NCBI RefSeq assembly: GCF_000718305.1
Contig: NZ_JOFQ01000005.1
Span: 62,001 to 126,000, forward strand
DNA from: Streptomyces niger
Lineage (GTDB): Bacteria > Actinomycetota > Actinomycetes > Streptomycetales > Streptomycetaceae
Length of the DNA stretch: 64,000 bases
Direction of reading: 5' to 3'
In this document: piece by piece, positions 56,779 to 64,000 of the stretch
Layout: every line of letters starts with the position of its first letter
Position numbering within the stretch: the stretch's first letter is position 1
Translations under genes and position numbers: made by a program
Notes under the pieces: model-generated
The model's database searches: none
What the model was told of the DNA's origin: nothing
The model's input: only the letters and a program-made list of their open reading frames with translations

Positions 56779-58464
56779 ATGGACACAGGGCTGGACACAG
56801 GGCTGCACCCCGAGGCGGACACCGCGCCGGCCGCGCCGCGCACCGGCCGGCCGGACACCGACCAGGCGGCGAAGGAGACGCTGGAGGACTACACCCTCCG
56901 CTTCGCGCCGCGCAGTTACCGCCGCTGGACGCCGATGGTCGTGGCGACCACCGCGCTGGGCGGCATCGCCTACCTCGCCGACTTTTCCATCGGCGCGGGC
57001 ATCGGCCTCGCCCACGGCACCGGCAACGCGCTGGCCGCGATCCTGGTCGCCGCCGTCGTCATCTTCGTGACCGGCTTCCCCCTCGCGTACTACGGCGCCC
57101 GCTACAACATCGACCTGGACCTGATCACCCGCGGCTCCGGCTTCGGGTACTACGGCTCGGTCCTGACCAGCGTCATCTTCGCCAGCTTCACCTTCATCTT
57201 CTTCGCCACCGAGGGCTCGATCATGGCGCAGGGGCTGAGGCTCGGCCTCGGCCTGCCGCTCTGGCTGGGCTACCTGGTCTCCACCCTCCTGGTGATTCCG
57301 CTGGTCGTGTACGGCATGAAGGCGCTCAGCAAGCTCCAGGTGTGGACGACGCCGGTCTGGCTGCTGCTGATGGTCGGGCCGCTGGTGTACCTGGTCGCGA
57401 CCGACCCCGGTACCGTGCGGCACTTCCTCGCGTATCCGGGGACGGCCGGCGACGGCGGCCTGAACCCCGCCTCCGTGCTGCTCGGCGCGGGCGTCTGCCT
57501 GTCGCTGATCGCGCAGATCGGCGAGCAGATCGACTACCTGCGCTTCATGCCGCCGAAGACGCCGGAGAACCGGCGCACCTGGTGGACCGCGGTGATCATG
57601 GCGGGACCCGGCTGGGTGGTGCTGGGCGCGCTGAAGCAGGCCGCCGGCATCTTCCTCGCCGTGTACGCCCTCGCCGAGGTGGCCCCGGCGGCCGCCGCCG
57701 AGCCGATCCAGCAGTTCAAGGGCGCCTTCCAGGCGATGCTGCCGCCATGGCTCGTGCTGCCGCTCGCCGTGGTGCTGGTCGTGATCAGCCAGATCAAGAT
57801 CAACGTCACCAATGCCTACTCCGGCTCGCTGGCTTGGACGAACTCCGTCACCCGCGTCACCCGGCGCTACCCGGGCCGGATGGTCTTCGTCCTGGCCAAC
57901 CTGGGCATCGCGCTGATCCTGATGGAGGCCGACATGTTCAGCTTCCTGAGCGCCGTCCTCGGCTTCTACTCGAACTGCGCCATCGCCTGGATCGTCACCG
58001 TCGCCACCGACATCATGGTCAACAAGTACCTGCTGAAGCTCTCCCCGCACGCCCCCGAGTTCCGCCGCGGCATGCTGTACGCGGTGAACCCCGTCGGCGT
58101 GGTGGCCTTCACCGCCGCCTCCGGACTGTCGATCGCGATGTACTTCCACGCCCTCGGCGACACGCTCCAGCCGTACTCCCCGGTCGCCGCCGCGCTGCTC
58201 GCCTTCGTCCTCACCCCGCTGATGGCCGTGGCCACCAAGGGCCGGTACTACCTGCGGCGGACCGACGACGGGATCGCCGAACCCCCGCTGGACGCGGACG
58301 GCAACCCGAGCGCCGCCACGTACGCCTGCCACGTCTGCCGACAGGAGTTCGAACGCCCCGACGTGGCGGCCTGCCGGGCCCACGACGCGGTGATCTGCTC
58401 CCTGTGCCTGAGCACCGACCGCACCGGCGCGCACGTCCTGCCCGCGGCACCCCGGAGCGCCTGA
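56779..58464 (+). CDS. NCS1-family permease with a Cys-rich C-terminal tail
   Basis: 561-residue purine/cytosine permease-like transporter. An N-terminal hydrophilic 50 residues precede about 12 helices (TALGGIAYLADFSIGAGIGL, RGSGFGYYGSVLTSVIFASF, GAGVCLSLIAQIGEQIDYLR, NVTNAYSGSLAWTNSVTRV). The last 60 residues form a cytoplasmic tail YACHVCRQEFERPDVAAC-x-AH..VICSLCLSTD with C-x2-C twice and a His, likely a zinc knuckle, unusual for the family. It lies after the PucR gene on the same strand; substrate unknown (nucleobase or related). Confidence 0.88.
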   Translation: MDTGLDTGLHPEADTAPAAPRTGRPDTDQAAKETLEDYTLRFAPRSYRRWTPMVVATTALGGIAYLADFSIGAGIGLAHGTGNALAAILVAAVVIFVTGFPLAYYGARYNIDLDLITRGSGFGYYGSVLTSVIFASFTFIFFATEGSIMAQGLRLGLGLPLWLGYLVSTLLVIPLVVYGMKALSKLQVWTTPVWLLLMVGPLVYLVATDPGTVRHFLAYPGTAGDGGLNPASVLLGAGVCLSLIAQIGEQIDYLRFMPPKTPENRRTWWTAVIMAGPGWVVLGALKQAAGIFLAVYALAEVAPAAAAEPIQQFKGAFQAMLPPWLVLPLAVVLVVISQIKINVTNAYSGSLAWTNSVTRVTRRYPGRMVFVLANLGIALILMEADMFSFLSAVLGFYSNCAIAWIVTVATDIMVNKYLLKLSPHAPEFRRGMLYAVNPVGVVAFTAASGLSIAMYFHALGDTLQPYSPVAAALLAFVLTPLMAVATKGRYYLRRTDDGIAEPPLDADGNPSAATYACHVCRQEFERPDVAACRAHDAVICSLCLSTDRTGAHVLPAAPRSA

Positions 58465-58549
58465 ACCCGCGCGCACAGAGCGACGCCTGTCCGAGCCGAG
58501 CCGGACAGGCGTCGCGCAGTGGTGCGGCGAGCGGAGAACCGCCCCTGGG

Positions 58550-59572
58550 TCACCAGGCGTGCCCGGTGCCCTCCTCGCCGGTTTCCTTGGTCCCCTTCAT
58601 TCCCTTCATGCCCTTCATGCCCTTGCGCCCGGTCCGGTCGCCGGGGCCCGTACGGCCGGTGTCACCGGTCGTGCCGTCGTCGAACTCCAGCTGCTCACGG
58701 CGGACCTCGGTCGACACCTCCTGCTGCTCGGTGACCCGGTCGGTCTCCAGGCGTACCCGCTCGTAGGGCACCGTCTCCTTGCGGATCACGGCCTCCTCGC
58801 GGTGCAGGGTGATGTCGTAGTCACCGTCCTCCAGCTGCGCGGGCTTGGTGCCGCGGCTGCGCCGGGCCTCCTCTTCGGAGATCGGTGTGCGGGTGAGACG
58901 GGCCTCTTCGTGAGCGATCGGCACGGTCTGGCTCACGTTCTCGGTCACCACGTGCTTCCGCAGGTGCGCGTGGCCGCTCTCGTGCTCCTCGACACCGAAC
59001 TGGGCCCGCTCCTCCGAGAGCGTCATCTCGGGATTCTGCTCCTTACGGGAGCGGTCCGCGTCCGTCGGACCGCCACGCGACATGGCCATCTGACCGGCGC
59101 CCGCGCCGGCCAGCGGCCGGTCGGCCTCGGGGCGGGTGTGCTGACCGGCCGTCCCGGCCGCGCCCGCGGTGCCCATGCCGCCCGCGGCAGCTGCGGTACC
59201 CATACCTCCGGCCTGCCCCGTGCCCGTGTCGCGGCCCATGCCGCCCCGGCCCGACCGGGTCAGACCGTAGTGCCGGTACAGCCGCTCCTCCTCCGACGGA
59301 TCCAGGTGGCCGTCGGCGTTCATGCGCGGAGCGTCCTTGATCTGGTCCTTGGTGTGCGGAACCCGGAGCGTGTCGTCCGCCCGCGTACACCCGGCCAGCG
59401 GGACGAAGGTCTCCTTCGTACCGAACAACCCGGTGTGCACCGTGATCCACTCCGGCTCATTGGTGGCGTCGTCCCGGTAGACCTGCTGGACAGTGCCGAC
59501 CTTGGCGCCGTCGGCGTCGATCACGCTCAGCCCGGCCAGGTCATGAGGGGTGTCACCCAGAGGTGCATTCAT
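58550..59572 (-). CDS. PRC-barrel and DUF2382 (YsnF/AvaK) protein
   Basis: 340-residue stress-type protein. Residues 8-95 are a PRC barrel (HDLAGLSVIDADGAKVGTVQ, VYRDDATNEPEWITVHTGLF, FVPLAGCTRADDTLRVPHTK). A Gly-rich linker with GMGTA repeats runs from 120 to 185, and residues 195-305 are DUF2382: TLSEERAQFGVEEHESGHAH, LTRTPISEEEARRSRG, EVSTEVRREQLEFDD. The tail has GMKGMKGMKGTKE, a short repeat. I start at ATG 59572; 17 further codons upstream lack support. Single gene, often induced by osmotic or oxidative stress in relatives. Confidence 0.88.
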   Translation of the reverse strand: MNAPLGDTPHDLAGLSVIDADGAKVGTVQQVYRDDATNEPEWITVHTGLFGTKETFVPLAGCTRADDTLRVPHTKDQIKDAPRMNADGHLDPSEEERLYRHYGLTRSGRGGMGRDTGTGQAGGMGTAAAAGGMGTAGAAGTAGQHTRPEADRPLAGAGAGQMAMSRGGPTDADRSRKEQNPEMTLSEERAQFGVEEHESGHAHLRKHVVTENVSQTVPIAHEEARLTRTPISEEEARRSRGTKPAQLEDGDYDITLHREEAVIRKETVPYERVRLETDRVTEQQEVSTEVRREQLEFDDGTTGDTGRTGPGDRTGRKGMKGMKGMKGTKETGEEGTGHAW

Positions 59573-59787
59573 GGCGTCTCTCCTTTCGCGCGCGCCTGCA
59601 GGAGAGGCACGCACCACTCCCATTGCGCACCTCCTGGAGCCGCGCAGCGAGTCGGGAGCACGAGAGCCCGGCGCCGGCTACCGCTCCGTACCGGCCCCGA
59701 AGCCGCTCATGAGGGCGGAGCGCGGCACCGGCCGGCACGACGCCCCACCCCCCGGCACTACTCCATTCGGGTGAACACCCTCGTGGC

Positions 59788-60171
59788 TCAGCTTCCGCTG
59801 CCGTACGGGCGGGTGAGCAGTTCCATGTAATGGCCGTCCGGGTCCTCGAAGTACACGCCGCGGCCGCCGTCGTTGGTGTTGATCTCGTTGGGGCGGGTGC
59901 GGTGCGGGTCGGCCCAGTACGTGAGGCCCAGCTCCTTGATCCGGTCGAACCCGCGGGTGAACTCGTCCTCGCTGACCAGGAACGCGTAGTGCTGCGGAGT
60001 GATCTCGCCGCTGTCCTGAGCGAAGTCGAGGGTGACGCCGTTGGCGGTCGCCACCGGCAGGAACGGGCCGAACTCGGGCTGCACCTGGAGCCCGAGGATG
60101 TCCGCGAGGAACTCCGCCGACCGCTTGCGGTCGCTGGCGTGAATGATCGTGTGGTTCAGCTCAACTGCCAT
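59788..60171 (-). CDS. VOC-family (glyoxalase-like) protein
   Basis: 127-residue vicinal-oxygen-chelate fold protein. MAVELNHTIIHASDRKRSAE carries the first metal His, ILGLQVQPEFGPFLPVA the beta-alpha-beta repeat, QHYAFLVSEDEFTRGFDRIK the second half and GRGVYFEDPDGHYMELLTRP the closing Glu ligand. Glyoxalase I, bleomycin-binding or dioxygenase members are all possible. ATG 60171 is internal to a longer frame whose upstream part looks non-coding. Confidence 0.88.
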   Translation of the reverse strand: MAVELNHTIIHASDRKRSAEFLADILGLQVQPEFGPFLPVATANGVTLDFAQDSGEITPQHYAFLVSEDEFTRGFDRIKELGLTYWADPHRTRPNEINTNDGGRGVYFEDPDGHYMELLTRPYGSGS

Positions 60172-60555
60172 GACGTGCCTCCCTGTTGGCCGCTGTTGGC
60201 CCCTTGGTCCGCCTTGGTCCCTGTTGAGCCTAGGCGTCCGGCGGGCCGCTGCCATCGTCCGTTGGGCGGAGGGGGGTGGGGGGCGGGTCCTAGGTCCTCC
60301 GGCCCCTGGCAGAGCACCTGGCAGGGCCCCTCCCTCTCCCCAACCGGGGGGGGAAGACCCCCGACCGGGAGAAAGAATCCCAACCCGGCGAAAGCCCCCC
60401 GCGGCAAAGACCCCCTCCCCCGCCTCCACCGCGCATACCGCGAAGTTAGCGCGGCCCGCCGTCTCGCGGGGGGCCCTGTGGACAACCACCGAACGCGTCG
60501 AGGGGCCCGGACGGAGAACGATCCGTCCGGGCCCCTCGTACGGGAAGCCGGGCCG
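60172..60555. other. 384-base gap between the VOC gene and serA
   Basis: No gene recognised. It contains runs of C and G (for example eight G at about 60344-60351 and several runs of five C at 60340-60425) and the serA terminator at 60499-60538. Two short GAAAG and CGGCGAAAG patches break the homopolymer tracts. Confidence 0.5.
60499..60538 (-). terminator. serA terminator
   Basis: Seventeen-base perfect arms CGAGGGGCCCGGACGGA and its complement with a six-base loop, 18 bases past the serA stop. Confidence 0.85.
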
Positions 60556-62157
60556 TCAGTCGACCAGGTTGACCGTGCGCGCCGAGGTGGCACCGATCTC
60601 GTCGGCGATCTCGCCGAGGACCGGGGCCGCGATCGTGTCGTCGACGGTCAGCGCGACCAGCGCCTCGCCGCCGACATCGGCGCGGGAGACCTGCATGCCG
60701 GCGATGTTGATGCCGGCCTCGCCCAGGATCCGGCCGAGCGTGCCGACCACGCCGGGGCGGTCGCTGTAGCGCAGGAACGCCATGTGGTCGGCGAGCGCCA
60801 GGTCGATGCTGTGGTCGTTGACCGAGACGATCTTCTGCTGGTTCTTGTGACCGGCCAGCGTGCCGGATACGGAGATCTCCTCGCCGCCGGAGAGGGTGCC
60901 GCGCACGGTGACGACGTTGCGGTGCTCGGGCGACTCGCTGCTGGTGGTGAGGCGGACCTCGACGCCGCGCTCCTGCGCGAACAGCGGGGCGTTGACGTAG
61001 GAGACCGTCTCGTCGACGACGTCCTCGAAGACGCCCTTGAGCGCGGAGAGCTCCAGCACCTTCACGTCGTGCTGGGTGATCTCGCCGTACACCTCGACGT
61101 CCAGGCGGACCGCGACCTCGCCCGCGAGCGCGGTGAAGATCCGGCCCAGCTTCTCGGCCAGCGGCAGACCCGGCTTCACGTCCTCGGCGATCACGCCGCC
61201 CTGGACGTTGACCGCGTCCGGGACCAGCTCGCCGGCGAGCGCCAGGCGCACCGAGCGGGCCACCGCGATACCGGCCTTCTCCTGCGCCTCACCGGTCGAG
61301 GCACCCAGGTGCGGGGTGCACACGACCTGGTCGAACTCGAAGAGCGGGGAGTCGGTGCAGGGCTCGGAGGCGTAGACGTCCAGGCCGGCGCCGGCGACCC
61401 GGCCCTCCTTGAGCGCCGCGGCGAGCGCGGGCTCGTCCACGATGCCGCCGCGGGCCGCGTTGACGATGCGGACGGACGGCTTGACCTTGTGCAGCGCCTC
61501 GTCGCCGATGAGGCCGACGGTCTCCGGGGTCTTGGGGAGGTGGACCGTGATGAAGTCCGAGACCTCCAGCAGCTCGTCCAGGGTCAGCAGCTTGACGCCC
61601 ATCTGGGCCGCGCGGGCGGGCTGGACGTACGGGTCGTACGCGACGACCTTCATGCCGAAGGCGGACATCCGCTGGGCGACCAGGACGCCGATGCGGCCGA
61701 GGCCGACCACGCCGAGGGTCTTCTCCGCCAGCTCCACGCCGGTGTACTTGCTGCGCTTCCACTCGCCGTTCTTCAGCGCGGCGTTCGCCTGCGGGATGTT
61801 CCGCGCGGTGGCGACCAGCAGGCCGCAGGCCAGCTCGGCGGCGGTGACGATGTTGGAGGTCGGGGCGTTCACGACCATCACGCCGGCCTTGGTGGCGGCG
61901 GAGACGTCGACGTTGTCCAGACCCACGCCGGCGCGGGCGACGACCTTGAGCTTCTTCGCGGCGGCGATCGCCTCGGCGTCGACCTTGGTCGCGGAGCGCA
62001 CCAGGATCGCGTCGACGTCGGCGATGGCGGGAATCAGCTCGGCGCGGTCCGCGCCGTTGCAGTGCCGGATCTCGAAGTCCGGACCGAGCGCATCGACGGT
62101 CGCGGGCGAGAGCTCTTCGGCGATGAGTACGACGGGTTTGGCGGAGGCAGTGCTCAC
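60556..62157 (-). CDS. serA: D-3-phosphoglycerate dehydrogenase
   Basis: First step of serine synthesis. The 533 residues from GTG 62157 (STASAKPVVLIAEELSPATV) fold as the long type: substrate domain, NAD domain with VVGLGRIGVLVAQRMSAFG, active-site Arg/Glu/His in NAARGGIVDEPALAAALKEG and CTPHLGASTGEAQEKAG, an ASB domain, and a C-terminal ACT domain (LRYSDRPGVVGTLGRILGE, GINIAGMQVSRADVGG) for serine feedback. An alternative GTG at 62175 adds six residues; GAGGAC lies before the chosen one. It is beside ilvC and ilvN, the same order I recall from S. coelicolor. Confidence 0.96.
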   Translation of the reverse strand: MSTASAKPVVLIAEELSPATVDALGPDFEIRHCNGADRAELIPAIADVDAILVRSATKVDAEAIAAAKKLKVVARAGVGLDNVDVSAATKAGVMVVNAPTSNIVTAAELACGLLVATARNIPQANAALKNGEWKRSKYTGVELAEKTLGVVGLGRIGVLVAQRMSAFGMKVVAYDPYVQPARAAQMGVKLLTLDELLEVSDFITVHLPKTPETVGLIGDEALHKVKPSVRIVNAARGGIVDEPALAAALKEGRVAGAGLDVYASEPCTDSPLFEFDQVVCTPHLGASTGEAQEKAGIAVARSVRLALAGELVPDAVNVQGGVIAEDVKPGLPLAEKLGRIFTALAGEVAVRLDVEVYGEITQHDVKVLELSALKGVFEDVVDETVSYVNAPLFAQERGVEVRLTTSSESPEHRNVVTVRGTLSGGEEISVSGTLAGHKNQQKIVSVNDHSIDLALADHMAFLRYSDRPGVVGTLGRILGEAGINIAGMQVSRADVGGEALVALTVDDTIAAPVLGEIADEIGATSARTVNLVD

Positions 62158-62362
62158 GTGGTCTTCAGTCCTCACTTAGTCCTTCGCGGACGGCCGTCCC
62201 GACGGCCGAAGGCGGTGAAGGGGGCAGCCGCGTGGAAGACGCACGACGTTGTGAGCCTGACGCGCTTGTGGTCAGCAGTGTAGTGGCGTTTCAGGGCTCC
62301 TCCTTCGCCGGAGCGGAAGGATCACCCGTGCGTGGTTCTACGCAGTGGACAAGGCGATGGCG

Positions 62363-62395
62363 CGAGGGGCCGTACCGGTGCGGTACGGCCCCTCG
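62363..62395 (-). terminator. ilvC terminator
   Basis: Fifteen-base perfect arms CGAGGGGCCGTACCG/CGGTACGGCCCCTCG with a three-base loop, 11 bases past the ilvC stop. Confidence 0.85.
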
Positions 62396-62405
62396 GCCCG
62401 GTGGC

Positions 62406-63467
<1,062 letters not shown>

Positions 63468-63548
63468 TCAGGGTCTCGCCATGCGGGCAGTGGCCGCGGG
63501 CGAGGGGATGCGATCCGGCCGTGCCCCCACGGCCGGGATGCGCGTCGG

Positions 63549-64000
63549 TCAGGCGGAGCGCTCCAGGGCGCGCAGCGAGCGGTCGGTGATGGACCGGGCG
63601 CCGCGCCCTATGGCGATCGTGCCGGACTGCACCAGCTCCTTGATGCCGAAGGGCTCCAGCATCTTGAGCATGGCTTCCAGCTTGTCGGCGCTGCCGGTGG
63701 CTTCGATGGTGACGGCCTCCGGCGAGACGTCCACGGTCTTGGCGCGGAAGAGCTGGACGATCTCGACGATCTGCGAGCGCGTCTCGTTGTCCGCGCGGAC
63801 CTTCACCAGGACCAGTTCGCGGTGAACGGCCGAGGACGGCTCCAGCTCGACGATCTTCAGGACGTTGACCAGCTTGTTCAGCTGCTTGGTGACCTGCTCC
63901 AGGGGGAGCGATTCGACATTCACGACAATGGTGATGCGTGAGATGTCGGGGTGCTCCGTGACACCGACGGCGAGTGAGTCGATGTTGAAGCCGCGACGGG
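63549..64000 (-). CDS. ilvN: acetolactate synthase small subunit (N-terminus beyond the window)
   Basis: Regulatory subunit giving valine feedback control to IlvB. The minus strand is open to base 64000, so the gene enters from outside; about 20 residues are missing. The visible part continues RRGFNIDSLAVGVTEHPDIS into RITIVVNVESLPLEQVTKQL, the ACT domain, then VRADNETRSQIVEIVQLFRA and the end SGTIAIGRGARSITDRSLRA. The ATG at 63923 is internal, not the start. ilvB should lie immediately outside. Confidence 0.95.
   Translation of the reverse strand, partial: RRGFNIDSLAVGVTEHPDISRITIVVNVESLPLEQVTKQLNKLVNVLKIVELEPSSAVHRELVLVKVRADNETRSQIVEIVQLFRAKTVDVSPEAVTIEATGSADKLEAMLKMLEPFGIKELVQSGTIAIGRGARSITDRSLRALERSA

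Overview
The window is about 64 kb of a Streptomyces chromosome, recognised from its very high G+C, GTG starts, GGAGG ribosome sites, two tandem conservons, HupS with a lysine-rich tail, NdgR beside leuCD and a plain actinomycete amino-acid biosynthesis block. From memory the order resembles the S. coelicolor core between roughly SCO5512 and SCO5563, read backwards. No prophage, CRISPR array, complete IS or natural-product cluster was seen.

Layout. 1-6.9 kb: partial thiL, a stand-alone Lrp effector domain, a DUF3515 lipoprotein, ddl, the gpsA-plsC pair, cofC, two small proteins and hupS. 7-9.9 kb: leuD-leuC and the divergent regulator ndgR. 10-14.5 kb: five tRNAs (three Glu, two Gln), a HAD hydrolase, a Uma2 nuclease-like protein, gltX and an FAH-family protein. 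14.6-25.9 kb: a small repeat-containing protein, then conservons cvn1 and cvn2, each a membrane sensor kinase-like CvnA, a roadblock CvnB, a DUF742 CvnC and a small GTPase CvnD. 26-29.3 kb: a divergent pair of DhaK-DhaL kinase and polyol-type MFS permease, bracketed by two near-identical terminator hairpins, so probably an insertion. 29.4-31.2 kb: accE and accB. 31.5-36.6 kb: accessory genes (a family 8 polysaccharide lyase with a small M15-like secreted protein, YceI, a chaplin-like secreted protein, an IS remnant and a NUDIX hydrolase).

36.7-48.4 kb: cimA with a probable isoleucine attenuator, an MHS-type permease, then a TetR - agmatine deiminase - second-type urease (ureC, fused ureAB) group divergent from an NCS1 permease, then ilvE and leuB. 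48.6-56.6 kb: a Tat-exported purple acid phosphatase, an alcohol dehydrogenase with its TetR repressor, and proline catabolism (pruA, putA, a PucR-type regulator). 56.8-64 kb: a second NCS1 permease, a PRC-barrel/DUF2382 stress protein, a VOC protein, serA, ilvC and partial ilvN.

How the genes fit. Branched-chain amino-acid synthesis runs through the window: ilvN, ilvC, leuB, ilvE, cimA, leuCD and ndgR. cimA has its own leader peptide with two adjacent rare isoleucine codons and a U-run terminator. gpsA and plsC feed phosphatidic acid synthesis; accB and accE supply malonyl- or methylmalonyl-CoA. GltX and the tRNA-Glu and tRNA-Gln genes sit within 4 kb of each other, which suits an organism that makes Gln-tRNA from Glu-tRNA. 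The best candidates for undescribed biology are the cimA attenuator, the divergent urease with agmatine deiminase and twin operators, the duplicated conservons with near-identical B and D parts, and the kinase/permease island.
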